In this document: piece by piece, positions 8,030-17,119 of the stretch
Layout: each line of letters begins with the position of its first letter
Position numbering within the stretch: position 1 is the first letter of the stretch
NCBI RefSeq assembly: GCF_000317025.1
Contig: NC_019689.1
Location: forward strand, 509,501 to 573,500
Reading direction: 5' to 3'
DNA from: Pleurocapsa sp. PCC 7327
GTDB taxonomy: Bacteria > Cyanobacteriota > Cyanobacteriia > Cyanobacteriales > Microcystaceae
DNA: 64,000 nt
The notes under the pieces: model-generated
Database searches by the model: none
The model's input: the letters and a program-made list of their open reading frames with translations, nothing else
What the model was told of the DNA's origin: nothing
Made by a program: the position numbers and the translations under genes

Positions 8030-8045
8030 AGCATAAGTCCTGATT

Positions 8046-10520
8046 TCAAATTAAATAGGCGATAGTTACCCCTGCACCGCCTTCATTTTGAAGGGCAAGT
8101 TCAAACCGTTCGACTTGGGGATGATGTTGCAAGAATTCATGAATTCCTTGGCGCAAGCGCCCCGTCCCTTTGCCATGAATAATCCATAGAACTCCCGATT
8201 CGGTGGCTTTAGAAATCGCCCTTTCCAATTCAGATTCTGCCTCTGCTACCCGACTTCCCCGCAGATCGATGGTATTTTGAGAGGTTCTTACCGTAACAGG
8301 CGGTTTCGGCGTAGCAGGTTGAGCGGGTGGGGGGGGGACAGCCCTTGGTTTGGCGGGGATTTCCACTTTTTTCCCATCCAAAGACTCGATTTCTGTTAGG
8401 GGAACAGTCATTTTCATCAGCCCAAAACGAACCGTTACTTCTTCATCTGCAAGATTCAGCACTTCTGCCGTTTGACCTAAATTAGGCAGCCTTATTCTTT
8501 CGCCAACTTTGGGCAAATAATTAGAGGAGTGCTTTTCTGGCTTGGGAAGGCGAGTTTCGGCAATTTGACCGATCGCTTCTGTGGCTTTTTGGGCATTTTG
8601 CGCGGTTGGAGATCCCTGTTGCAGTTGGCGAATGACTTTGGCGATCTCTGCTTTGGCTTGGGCGATCGCTTTTTGGACTTCCCTTTCCTGATACTGTTTC
8701 AACTCGCGCTCTCTTTCTTGCAAAGAAGCGGCTTTTTCGGAAATCTCGGTGTAAAATCGCTCGGTTTGTTGCAGTAGTTGACTGGCTTCTTTGGCTTTGA
8801 GTTCTTGCTCGCGGCGCTGCGCCTCTAATCCGGCAATGGTTTGGTTAATCTCTTCGGAATAGCCGCCGACGCGCTTTCTCGCTTCCTCGACGATCTCTTG
8901 TCCGAGTCCTAATCGTTGCGCGATCGCAAGGGCGTTAGATCGTCCGGGAATTCCCCACAGCAAGCGGTAGGTAGGCGAGAGGGTGCGATCGTCGAATTCA
9001 ACCGAGGCATTTTCAAAGCGAGAGTCTTGATATTTTAGGGCTTTTAGTTCGCCGTAGTGAGTCGTCGCGATGGTCAATAAGGCGTTATCGGCAAGATATT
9101 TGAGAAGCGCGATCGCTAAAGCACTTCCCTCCGCCGGATCGGTTCCCGCACCTACTTCGTCGAGTAGGATTAGGGATTGGTTATTTGTCCTTTGTATCTT
9201 TCCTATCGCTTCACTATCCCACTCTTGTGCTTGTCTGTTATCGTCTGGGTCTTTCTGAACTCTTGAACTACTGAACTCTGCTTTTAATGTATCAATAATG
9301 CGAATGATGCGGCGAATGTGACCGGAAAAGGTAGATAAACTTTGTTCTATTGATTGTTCGTCGCCAATATCGGCTAATACCTGTTCAAACCAGGGTAATT
9401 CGACGGGTTCTCTCGCCGGAATGAATAAACCGACTTTTGCCATCAAGGCAGCTAACCCAAGGGTTTTTAGGGCGACGGTTTTTCCTCCCGTGTTGGGGCC
9501 AGTAATAGCCACGACGCGAATTTTAGGATCGATTTGTACGTTGATGGGAACAACGTCTGCGCCTTGTTCGTGCTGGTGCTGCCAAACTAAGAGAGGATGG
9601 CGTAGCTGCCGCAGGGTAATAGGTTCGCCTTCTTCAAAATCGATAAATCTAGGCGCATTTCCTTCCAGCCATAGGCTATAACGCGCTCTCGCCGTGGCTA
9701 AATCGAGGATAGTGGCAACGGCTAATAGATACTCTAAATCGGATTCAACGGCGGCGACTCGTTCGGTTAACGCTCGCAGGATTGCTTCTTCTTCTGCTTG
9801 TTCTTGACGGCGATATTGCCTGAGTTGGTTTCCTAAGTTAACGATCGCGTTGGGTTCGATATAAAGGGTTGCGCCAGTACTAGATGTATCGTGGATGATA
9901 CCAGGAATCTGGTCTTTTTGAGGGGCTTTGACGGGGATAACAAAGCGATCGCCCCTTTGAGTAATGACGGGTTCTTGAACGGCTCCTCCCTGTCTTTGTA
10001 GGATACTCTGAAGTTTTTGATAGATGCTGTCTCGGACTTCTTTGAGGCGGGCGCGAATGCTTGCTAATTTAGGAGAAGCGCGATCGGCGACTTTTCCCGC
10101 ATCATCGATACAGCGATGGATTTCTTGCTCTATTTCGGGATAGGTGCGAATTTCGGCAACTAATTCGGTTAAAACGGGGATATCTTCTCGATTGTCGATA
10201 ACTCGTCGCAAGCGTCTAACCCCTGCGAGAGTGGTTGCAATGTCGAGCAATTCTTGTCCCGACAGCATGCCGCCGAGTTTGGCTCTCTCCAAGGATTCTC
10301 CAATATCGGCAATCCCGTCAAATGACCACCCAGTTTCTAAATCTTGTTCGAGTTGATAGACTTCTTTAGTTTGTGCCAAAAGCTGCAAGCTTTCCGTTTT
10401 TGTCGTTGGGATTTCCAAATTGCGAGCAGCAACAGCACCTACCTTAGTCGCGGCAAAGGTGGCTAGGTGCTGACAGAGACGATTCCATTCGAGTAATTCT
10501 AAAGTTTCTTGTTGTATCAA
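8046..10520 (-). CDS. mutS2: MutS2 endonuclease/ATPase
   Basis: MutS2 is a cytoplasmic ATPase with an Smr nuclease domain. In other bacteria it limits homologous recombination and, in some, rescues collided ribosomes. The 824 residues show the core clamp and lever helices, a Walker A motif GPNTGGKT (about 339-346), the signature FSGHIRRI, the Walker B ILLDEVGAGTDP, a long coiled coil (about 525-640) and a C-terminal Smr domain with TIDLRGS and IIHGKGTGRLR. Between FSGHIRRI and Walker B lies an extra ~37-residue insert (about 412-448) ending in QRTNNQ. Its DNA matches intergenic spacer repeats and it is absent from usual family members, yet the frame is kept. The start ATG 10520 fits the family N-terminus. 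Confidence 0.95.
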   Translation of the reverse strand: MIQQETLELLEWNRLCQHLATFAATKVGAVAARNLEIPTTKTESLQLLAQTKEVYQLEQDLETGWSFDGIADIGESLERAKLGGMLSGQELLDIATTLAGVRRLRRVIDNREDIPVLTELVAEIRTYPEIEQEIHRCIDDAGKVADRASPKLASIRARLKEVRDSIYQKLQSILQRQGGAVQEPVITQRGDRFVIPVKAPQKDQIPGIIHDTSSTGATLYIEPNAIVNLGNQLRQYRRQEQAEEEAILRALTERVAAVESDLEYLLAVATILDLATARARYSLWLEGNAPRFIDFEEGEPITLRQLRHPLLVWQHQHEQGADVVPINVQIDPKIRVVAITGPNTGGKTVALKTLGLAALMAKVGLFIPAREPVELPWFEQVLADIGDEQSIEQSLSTFSGHIRRIIRIIDTLKAEFSSSRVQKDPDDNRQAQEWDSEAIGKIQRTNNQSLILLDEVGAGTDPAEGSALAIALLKYLADNALLTIATTHYGELKALKYQDSRFENASVEFDDRTLSPTYRLLWGIPGRSNALAIAQRLGLGQEIVEEARKRVGGYSEEINQTIAGLEAQRREQELKAKEASQLLQQTERFYTEISEKAASLQERERELKQYQEREVQKAIAQAKAEIAKVIRQLQQGSPTAQNAQKATEAIGQIAETRLPKPEKHSSNYLPKVGERIRLPNLGQTAEVLNLADEEVTVRFGLMKMTVPLTEIESLDGKKVEIPAKPRAVPPPPAQPATPKPPVTVRTSQNTIDLRGSRVAEAESELERAISKATESGVLWIIHGKGTGRLRQGIHEFLQHHPQVERFELALQNEGGAGVTIAYLI

Positions 10521-10701
10521 GGGTCGTATATTAAAACTGGCTTTGTCTTATCTTTGTCTTATTTTATATTTTATCCGGTTTCGATCCCCACCTGGCAAGC
10601 AATCTACAAAGGAAATCGCGATCGCTCCTATTTATCCTTACTGTAATCGATCTGTCTCCGTTCTCAGCATGTTACTTTAGTCAGATTTTTGGGAGTTTTT
10701 T

Positions 10702-10738
10702 CATTGAGCATCTGTAGCGTTCTTTTTTAGAAATGGTA
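10702..10738. repeat. 37-bp dispersed repeat, copy 1
   Basis: The 37 bases beginning CATTGAGCATCTGTAGCG and ending AGAAATGGTA are found again, as an exact reverse complement, at 51790-51826, about 41 kb away. A 37-base perfect match between spacers of unrelated genes is not expected by chance. It is not coding in either place. Its nature is unknown. Confidence 0.85.
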
Positions 10739-10899
10739 GAATTTGTCATTAGTCGCGCAATAAAATGAAGCGAAGAATCTCAATTTTTCGTTAAGCTCAG
10801 ATTTCGCACCTATGCTTTACCTCACAAGGAAATGAATTCTCTTGCTCGATCGCAAAAATCCTAACCTATAGGAATAAATGATGACTAGATAAGGCTTTC

Positions 10900-10949
10900 A
10901 GTCCATTTTAATGGACTTACGCTGTTAGCCAAGAAATAAATTTCTTGGC
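10900..10949. repeat. Two-hairpin unit with 22-bp palindrome, copy 2
   Basis: An 18-bp palindrome (arms AGTCCATT and AATGGACT around TT, 10900-10917) is followed 10 bases later by a 22-bp palindrome with arms GCCAAGAAAT and ATTTCTTGGC around AA (10928-10949). The second matches the palindromes at 7840, 31312 and 51659. A similar pair of hairpins occurs at 51659-51706. The layout resembles REP/BIME-type units. Confidence 0.8.
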
Positions 10950-11076
10950 AAGATTTTAATGTTTACTGGTTATGGTGCAAGATCTAAGTTAAGGCTGAGA
11001 TGCTTCACTTCGCTGCGCTACGTTGGGCATGACAAAAACTATATTTTCAGACATCTTCTAAGATGACAGGATAGTT

Positions 11077-13596
11077 TCATCGCCCTATAAATTGTTGCTC
11101 CCCAAGCGAGGCTGCGATTAACTCTCTTACACTGGCAGCAGAGTTTAATTTCAAAGCCGCTTGCGCGATCGCCTGTGTTTCGGTTACAGTTATCTGCGCG
11201 ATCGCACCTTTAACCTCTCCAATCTTTTGAGGATTGAGACTGATTTCGTCTATCCCCAATCCTAATAAGATAGGCACTGCTAGGGGATCGGCTGCCAGTT
11301 CACCACATAGTCCCACCCAAATACCAGCTTCGTGGGCAGCTTGTACGGTTTGCTGAATCATTCGCAACACGGCTGGATGCAAGGCATCGGCTAAGGCAGC
11401 CACCTTGGCATTAGTGCGATCGCAAGCCATAACGTATTGACTGAGATCGTTGGTGCCAAGGCTGAAAAAATCCACCTCAGATGCCAAGCGATCCGCGATC
11501 GCAGCAGCCGATGGAACTTCTACCATAATGCCGACTTCCATTGCTTCATCGAAGGGAATATTAGCTCGGCGAAGTTCGGACTGGACTTCAGCCAGAATCG
11601 CTTTAGCTTGCCGGACTTCGGCTACAGTAGAAATCATCGGGAACATTATCTTAATTTTATGTCCGGGACTGGCTCGCAAAATTGCCCGCAACTGAGTTTT
11701 GAAGATATCGGTGCGATCGAGACAGAAACGAATCCCGCGCCAGCCTAAGAAGGGGTTGGTTTCCGGTTGCAAGCCGAGGTAGGAAACTGGCTTGTCGCCG
11801 CCGACATCGAGGGTGCGAATGATGAAGGGACGAGTCTCCATTAATTGCGCGATCGCGTGATAGACGGCTAATTGTTCGTCTTCAGAAGGCGCGATCGTTC
11901 GATCGAGATAAAGAAATTCAGTACGCATCACCCCAACCCCTTCTGCACCCATATTCAGGGCGACTTTAGCATCGGCTATCCCGCTGATATTTGCGAGTAC
12001 GGGAATTTGTTTCCCGTCGCGAGTAATAGCGGGTTGTTGCGCTGTCGCTAGGGCTTTCTGTTTGGCGGCTTGGACGCGATCGCGCTTTGATTGAAGAGTT
12101 GCTATAGTATCTGCATCTGGATCTATCCATACTTTGCCACTTTCGCCATCGAGTGCCAAGCAAGTTTCATCGCGCAATTTCAATACCTCTGGCGTTAAGC
12201 CAACTACTACCGGAATGCCTAATGTTCTTGCCAGAATAGCGCTATGAGAAGTGGCACTGCCACGAGTCATGCAAATGCCCAGCACTTGTTCGGGATCTAA
12301 CTTGGTTACCTCAGAAGGCGTTAAATCTGGGGCAACCAGAATGACTGGATGGGTTAGTTCTAATGCACTCAGATTGCTACCTGTTAGCAATCTCAGCACT
12401 CGCTGTCCCAGATCTGTTACATCGGCAGCACGCGATCGCATGTAAGGATCTTCAAGCTGGCGGTAAGTTGTTACCAACTCCTCGACTGCTGCATGCCAAG
12501 CAGCTTCGGCACTCAGATGTCTTTCAAAAATGTTCTGGCGCACAGTATCTAGCAGTGCCGGATCTTCTAGAAACAATACATGAGCATCGAAAATAGCCGC
12601 TTCTGAGTTGCCAATTTGACTAGCAGTTTGCTGTCTCAGCGTCCGTATTTCCTGCTTGGCAATTTGAAGCGCTGAGAGCAATTGCTGCCATTCAGCCTGA
12701 GGCTCTTCGCTAGGACGTTCGGCTAGTTTGACTGGTGCGGGGCAATAGAGAAAAGCTGGCGCGATCGCGATGCCGGGAGAGGCGGGAATTCCTTGTAGAT
12801 CTGGGGAGAGAGAGGGCGAAGAGGTGAGGGGGAGAGATTCTAAAACGCGATCGCTTTCTCCAAAGTTGTCTTCCACTAAGGCTTGTAGTGCCGCAATCGC
12901 TTCGTCAGCATCGATGCCGCGTGCCGCGATCGCAATTTCGTGTCCTTGCCTTACCCCCAATGTAGCGACTTGGTTAATACTATCGGCACGGACATATTCA
13001 GTCCCTTTGGTGAGATTTCGTACCTCGATTTGTGACTGAAAATGAGCTGCCGTGGTAACGAATTTAGCGGCTGGACGGGCATGTAACCCTAGTTGATTGC
13101 GAATAATCAGGTGAATTTCTTTGGTTTGTCTTTGTCCTTGGTTATTTGTCTTTTGTCCTTTGCTTTCAATGAAAGATAGCTGACTTCCCAATTGAGCGGC
13201 TTTGGCTGTTAAGGCTTCTCTCGCCTCGGCGATGACTCGTTCGATGTTACTGCCCGTTGCTGCGGCGACTGCTGCTGCGAGCGCGCCTTCTACCAAGGGG
13301 GCTTCGCACAGATATACTTTATCTCGTCGTTCATTTGGGAGAAATTCTAGCGCCATTTCTGCACTCATAAGAGCGCTGCCAAGATCCATTAAAACGAGAA
13401 CGCCATCGTCGCTATAAACAGACTCAATGGCTTCCCGAACCTGCATTGCATCGGTGCCTAGTGGGTTTTGGGGATCGTCAATTCCTGCGGCCGTTGCTAA
13501 TTTTACCTTACCTCGAACCATCTGCGTTACCAGTTCGCGCACGCCTTCGGCAAGTTGCCGACTATGAGAGACGATAACAATTGCGATCGCTGCCAT
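11077..13596 (-). CDS. Fused DhaM-HPr-enzyme I phosphotransferase
   Basis: This 839-residue fusion combines three phosphotransferase modules. Residues 1-135 form an EIIA of the DhaM (mannose-type) family with the acceptor histidine in VIVSHSRQL (His11). Residues about 158-245 are HPr with GLHARPAAKF. Residues about 265-830 are enzyme I: the phospho-histidine region GSATSHSAILA (about 450), LDVGGDKP, EVPSAAAI, SLGTNDLSQY and GLCGELA. Phosphate would pass from PEP through enzyme I and HPr to the DhaM domain, which in other bacteria phosphorylates ADP bound to DhaL for dihydroxyacetone kinase. No dhaK or dhaL lies in the window. The DhaM-HPr linker (about 142-160, QKTNNQGQRQTK) is encoded by the same spacer-type repeat found inside mutS2 and crtD. 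Confidence 0.92.
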   Translation of the reverse strand: MAAIAIVIVSHSRQLAEGVRELVTQMVRGKVKLATAAGIDDPQNPLGTDAMQVREAIESVYSDDGVLVLMDLGSALMSAEMALEFLPNERRDKVYLCEAPLVEGALAAAVAAATGSNIERVIAEAREALTAKAAQLGSQLSFIESKGQKTNNQGQRQTKEIHLIIRNQLGLHARPAAKFVTTAAHFQSQIEVRNLTKGTEYVRADSINQVATLGVRQGHEIAIAARGIDADEAIAALQALVEDNFGESDRVLESLPLTSSPSLSPDLQGIPASPGIAIAPAFLYCPAPVKLAERPSEEPQAEWQQLLSALQIAKQEIRTLRQQTASQIGNSEAAIFDAHVLFLEDPALLDTVRQNIFERHLSAEAAWHAAVEELVTTYRQLEDPYMRSRAADVTDLGQRVLRLLTGSNLSALELTHPVILVAPDLTPSEVTKLDPEQVLGICMTRGSATSHSAILARTLGIPVVVGLTPEVLKLRDETCLALDGESGKVWIDPDADTIATLQSKRDRVQAAKQKALATAQQPAITRDGKQIPVLANISGIADAKVALNMGAEGVGVMRTEFLYLDRTIAPSEDEQLAVYHAIAQLMETRPFIIRTLDVGGDKPVSYLGLQPETNPFLGWRGIRFCLDRTDIFKTQLRAILRASPGHKIKIMFPMISTVAEVRQAKAILAEVQSELRRANIPFDEAMEVGIMVEVPSAAAIADRLASEVDFFSLGTNDLSQYVMACDRTNAKVAALADALHPAVLRMIQQTVQAAHEAGIWVGLCGELAADPLAVPILLGLGIDEISLNPQKIGEVKGAIAQITVTETQAIAQAALKLNSAASVRELIAASLGEQQFIGR

Positions 13597-13708
13597 TGAG
13601 AATAAAAATGTTCTGTATAGTTCAATAATAATTTGTTGGCATTCTCGTCGATCGGTTCTAGAAAGTTGCCGTTAAAATTATCCTAAAGTTCTTTTAGGGC
13701 GATCGCTT

Positions 13709-14806
13709 GTGAAATTCGGTCAATGGATTGGTTTTCTTAGCTTACTTGTTTCCCTATACGTTCTCTGGAAAATTCAACAATTGTTGTTGCTAGTGTTTAC
13801 AGCAGTCATTCTTGCGATCGCTCTCAACCGAATTGTTCGTTATTTCCAACGGTTTGGGATTAAACGACACCTTGCGATCGCTGTTACTGTAATTTCCAGT
13901 CTCATCGTTACCGTTCTCATTTTCGTTCTCATCGTACCGCCTTTCCTCGAACAATTCCAAAACTTAATTGCTTTGCTCCCCAGCGTCTGGGAACGAATTC
14001 GCTTTCAAATTGACATTTTTAAACAGCAACAATTGCAATTTGAATGGCTGCCCCCACTTCCCACCCAAGCCGATCTAATCGAACGGTTACATCCTTTAGG
14101 AACAGCCTTGTTTAACAATTTCTTTGCAGTTTTTTCCAATTCTTTAGCTGTCGTTTTACAACTACTTTTGGTCTTCGTTTTAACTTTAATGATGTTGGTC
14201 AGTCCACAAGGATACCGAAAAGCATTTTTAATATTATTTCCCTCTTTTTATCGTCAGCGTGCCGATGAAATTCTCTCGGCATCCGAAGAAGCATTAGGAA
14301 ATTGGTTAATAGGTATTGTCATTACTTCTACCTTTATTGGAACTTTGAGCGGACTGAGCCTATTAGTATTACAAATTAATTTAGTTCTAGTTCATGCCTT
14401 AATAGCTGGTTTACTGAATTTCATTCCTAATATTGGCCCCATGCTCAGCATGATTTTTCCGATTACCATTGCCCTTCTCGATTCTCCTTGGAAAATTGGA
14501 GCGATTGTCGTTGCATATATTATTATTCAGCAGCTTGAAAGTTATTGGCTTACTCCTACTATTATGGCAAAACAGGTATCTGTATTACCTGCGGTAACCT
14601 TGCTCGCTCAAATCTTTTTTGCTCAAGCTTTTGGTTTCTTCGGATTATTTCTTGCCCTGCCTCTAACTGTCGTTGCTAAAATTTTAATTGAAGAAATATT
14701 ATTTAAAGATATTTTAGATAAATGGGAAATTTCTCCAAGTTCTGATTTAATTTTTACTCGCTCTTTTCCTAGTCATGAACCAGAAAATACTTCTATGGAT
14801 CGTTAG
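13709..14806 (+). CDS. AI-2E family transporter (PerM/YdiK-like)
   Basis: This 365-residue inner-membrane protein has the AI-2E transporter family layout: paired N-terminal helices (about 8-42 and 55-80), a soluble middle segment (about 85-140), then five or more helices with GLLNFIPNIGPMLS and SYWLTPTIMAK. Members export small molecules or ions; the substrate here is unknown, and the name does not prove autoinducer transport. The start is GTG 13709, the only in-frame start just before the first helix, and its ribosome-binding site is weak. It begins 112 bases from the divergent phosphotransferase gene. Its last 32 bases overlap the start of the next gene in another frame, which suggests co-transcription. 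Confidence 0.88.
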   Translation: MKFGQWIGFLSLLVSLYVLWKIQQLLLLVFTAVILAIALNRIVRYFQRFGIKRHLAIAVTVISSLIVTVLIFVLIVPPFLEQFQNLIALLPSVWERIRFQIDIFKQQQLQFEWLPPLPTQADLIERLHPLGTALFNNFFAVFSNSLAVVLQLLLVFVLTLMMLVSPQGYRKAFLILFPSFYRQRADEILSASEEALGNWLIGIVITSTFIGTLSGLSLLVLQINLVLVHALIAGLLNFIPNIGPMLSMIFPITIALLDSPWKIGAIVVAYIIIQQLESYWLTPTIMAKQVSVLPAVTLLAQIFFAQAFGFFGLFLALPLTVVAKILIEEILFKDILDKWEISPSSDLIFTRSFPSHEPENTSMDR

Positions 14807-15626
14807 CCTACTCTTTTTTGTTGGTTTGCCGCTAGATATTAAGGCTCAAGAAGAAACTATCCTCCAGGAAATCAAACGAACGGGATTAGTCAAACTCGGA
14901 ATTCGAGCGGGAGCTTTTCCCTTCGGCTATAAAGATGCGGCTAATAATTTTGCAGGGATTTGCATCGATCTATTTAAGACAGTTATAGATGAAATCAAAA
15001 AGGAATTAAAGCGAGATATTTTGGCAATTAAACTTTATGAATCCAATCTAATTAATCGTTTTAATTTGGTTGAAAATAGAATTGTTCATCTCGAATGTGG
15101 GCCTAATACAATCGATCCTCAATTACCCAGAAACGTGCAATTTTCCAATTCTTTTTTTGTTACGGGCACGCAATTGTTAATCAGGGTAGATAATGCTAAT
15201 AAAATCAAGGCTAACAGGGATTTTTCTAATTTGACCATCGGCGTTCTTCGCGGCACGATTACCCAACAACTGCTTGCCCAAAAATATCCATTAGCAAATC
15301 TGCAACAATTTCAAGGAATTACTGGACGGCGGCGAGGCATACAAGCAGTCCAACAGTTGAAAATTGATGCTTTTGCTAGCGATAGTATTCTTTTAATCGG
15401 CGAAGCAACTAGAGAAGGTTTATTTTTAGGGCAAGATTATCTATTGGTGCCTCAAAAACCACTAGATTGCGTCTATTATGGTTTTATTCTCCCTAAAAAC
15501 GACCCTCAATGGCACGATTTAGTCAACTCTGCAATTCAAGCAGCGTCATTGCCCCAAATTTTTAGCAAATGGTTTGGCGAAATTTCTCCTGAAATAAGAG
15601 AGACGGCAGAGTTTTGTAGAAGCTAG
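14775..15626 (+). CDS. Periplasmic solute-binding protein, family 3 (polar amino-acid type)
   Basis: The 283-residue protein begins with a signal peptide (MNQKILLWIVSLLFFVGLPL, cleavage likely near IKAQ-E). It then shows the two-lobed family 3 binding-protein pattern: RTGLVKLGIRAGAFPFGY, GICIDLFKTV, NLTIGVLRGT and a C-terminal lobe with YYGFILPKND. Such proteins capture amino acids or related polar solutes for an ABC importer. No importer permease or ATPase is nearby. Ligand-contact residues cannot be assigned by eye. The gene starts inside the end of the AI-2E-type gene, so the two are probably translationally coupled, an unusual pairing of an exporter-like and an importer-like component. 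Confidence 0.82.
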   Translation: MNQKILLWIVSLLFFVGLPLDIKAQEETILQEIKRTGLVKLGIRAGAFPFGYKDAANNFAGICIDLFKTVIDEIKKELKRDILAIKLYESNLINRFNLVENRIVHLECGPNTIDPQLPRNVQFSNSFFVTGTQLLIRVDNANKIKANRDFSNLTIGVLRGTITQQLLAQKYPLANLQQFQGITGRRRGIQAVQQLKIDAFASDSILLIGEATREGLFLGQDYLLVPQKPLDCVYYGFILPKNDPQWHDLVNSAIQAASLPQIFSKWFGEISPEIRETAEFCRS

Positions 15627-15768
15627 GGGTCTTAAGTTTCCTCATACACCTATGAATTTAGCTAATTATACATAAAAGGATATTATATTTTTAAGTATTG
15701 ATATTTGCTAAAGTTATAGATAGAGTAGTATCAGCGACCTAAAACTACATCTCAGATACTTAATATCT

Positions 15769-16065
15769 ATGTCAACTCTAGTCCAGAAAAATATTTATCA
15801 GTCTTCGCATCTGCTAGGATTTCTTCAACAATGGATTGACGATTTGGAGATTCGTGAAGAACAAATAGCCCATCAAATCGTTAAGCTAATTCCCGCCCAG
15901 TGCCCGTTTGCCCGTGAAGTACGGCTGTTTGGTCGGGTCATTCTTCGCATCCCTGCCCTCTGTAAACTCAATCCTCTCTACGAGCAACTGATGGGTCTGC
16001 GGTTTCGTGCCCTTTGCTTTCTTGCTGACCAGTGCGGAGAGGACATTACCCCTTATTGCACCTAA
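15769..16065 (+). CDS. Mo-dependent nitrogenase C-terminal domain family protein
   Basis: This 98-residue protein matches a family named after a C-terminal domain first seen attached to nitrogenase genes but widespread as stand-alone proteins in cyanobacteria, including non-fixers. Recognisable blocks are FLQQWIDDLEI, LIPAQCPFAREVRLFGR, IPALCKLNPLYEQLMGLRFRA and a cysteine-containing end. Two cysteines (CPF and DITPYC) and LADQC could bind metal, but this is conjecture. No nitrogenase genes are in the window, so a role in nitrogen fixation should not be assumed. It stands alone, with an AT-rich spacer of about 140 bases before it. Confidence 0.75.
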   Translation: MSTLVQKNIYQSSHLLGFLQQWIDDLEIREEQIAHQIVKLIPAQCPFAREVRLFGRVILRIPALCKLNPLYEQLMGLRFRALCFLADQCGEDITPYCT

Positions 16066-16146
16066 TTAGCTAGTACATGTCTAACTGTCTTACGAAATTA
16101 GCAATTGGTTAATTTAAATTTTTAATTAATTTCATTTGTCATTGCT

Positions 16147-16404
16147 ATGCCAGACTCAATCATGTATCGAGAGGATGCTTATGTTGTCCTCGAATCCGAC
16201 CAACCCGAACAATTGATGACTCCCGAAGGGTTATTAGAAAAACTCACCGAAATTTTGCGATCGCGTCAAGATAATTTACCAAGAGAATTGCAAAAATTTC
16301 CCATGGTTGAAGAACAAGCGCGATATTTAATGGAAAATTACTGCGAATTAGATATGGAACCCGGAAAATACTTGCAATGGTACGTTGTCCGCTTGGAAAA
16401 ATAA
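16147..16404 (+). CDS. CRR7-like NDH-1 accessory protein
   Basis: This 85-residue soluble protein resembles the chlororespiratory reduction 7 (Crr7) family of cyanobacteria and plastids. The family helps accumulate the photosynthetic NADH dehydrogenase-like (NDH-1) complex. The recognised pattern is DSIMYREDAYVVLESDQPEQ at the start, then a helical segment with PEGLLEKLTEIL, and the end EPGKYLQWYVVRLEK. Length is typical. The gene follows the nitrogenase-C-terminal-like gene by 80 bases on the same strand, but no shared function is evident. The family call is from memory and moderately secure. Confidence 0.65.
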   Translation: MPDSIMYREDAYVVLESDQPEQLMTPEGLLEKLTEILRSRQDNLPRELQKFPMVEEQARYLMENYCELDMEPGKYLQWYVVRLEK

Positions 16405-16491
16405 TATAAAAAACTACTTGGTCAGTCCCCTTTGCTGTTTGCGAATCATTGGTTATTGGTTAACTACAAAAAAACAATAACCAATGACCAA

Positions 16492-17052
16492 TCAGCTAAC
16501 TTTAGCTTCAGAAATCGCGATTAAAGCCACATCGACTCGATTTTCTTGCGGTTGCATCAATTCGGCACGGATTCCCGGTCCAAAAAATTTTTCGATCTTT
16601 TCTTGTTTTTCCTGCCACTTTTCTAGAGAAATAAAGGGAGATTCAAATTCCAAAATAAGCGTATAGGAATCGTTAATTGCCGTTTCTCGCACTCCTGTCA
16701 AAACGGGTCTTTCTTCATTGCTAGGACTCAATCCCAACCGTTTTAAAGATTCATCTAGATGTGCATCCTGACCGAAGCGATAGCGGGTCACATCTTGACG
16801 AACCTGATTTTGAGTTGGTGTTCCTTGCTTTTCTCGTAAGGCGATAATTTCTGGCGGCGTGGGTTGACTGTAAGGAACTGGCTTGAGTTCGGTGATTTTG
16901 AGTGCCAGACCGCCGAGGATTAGGGGAATTCCGTAAAACCATCCACCGATGTTTAAGGCTGCCTTTCCGGTGACGTAGGCAATGAGTCCAACAGAGGTTA
17001 AGATCCCGCCTAGAGTGAGTAACAACGATGCTAAAGAGAATTTGCGAAACAT
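16492..17052 (-). CDS. DUF2854 membrane protein
   Basis: A conserved protein of cyanobacteria and plastids with unknown function. From ATG 17052 it has 186 residues: two N-terminal membrane helices (LLLTLGGILTSVGLIAYV and IPLILGGLALKI), then a soluble part with YRFGQDAHLDESLKRLGL and a C-terminal domain containing LILEFESPFISLEKW. The family start is usually M-(F/L)-RK, so I chose the ATG at 17052 over the in-frame ATG at 17094, which would add 14 poorly conserved residues. The soluble part probably faces the cytoplasm or stroma-like side (inference). Downstream, at 16443-16480, lies a spacer repeat built on CATTGGTTATTGG. Confidence 0.8.
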   Translation of the reverse strand: MFRKFSLASLLLTLGGILTSVGLIAYVTGKAALNIGGWFYGIPLILGGLALKITELKPVPYSQPTPPEIIALREKQGTPTQNQVRQDVTRYRFGQDAHLDESLKRLGLSPSNEERPVLTGVRETAINDSYTLILEFESPFISLEKWQEKQEKIEKFFGPGIRAELMQPQENRVDVALIAISEAKVS

Positions 17053-17119
17053 GGGGAGGAAATAATGCGAGTGATAATCTCGGATAATTGACAACCTAGC
17101 TCTTGAAGCTATTAATTAG

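Larger units (their letters stand above)
10521..11076. other. Repeat-bearing intergenic region
   Basis: No gene is supported in these ~555 bases. The region contains the probable leftward mutS2 promoter near 10520-10570, a 37-bp sequence at 10702-10738 that recurs inverted at 51790-51826, and a two-hairpin unit at 10900-10949. Near 10995-11035 a segment with CTTCACTTCGCTGCGCTACG and GGCATGACAAAAAC resembles a short repeat common in cyanobacterial spacers; a relative lies near 31440-31510. Confidence 0.6.

Noticed and set aside
11437-13417. Several plus-strand ORFs within the PTS fusion
   Set aside because: Antisense shadows of the fused phosphotransferase.
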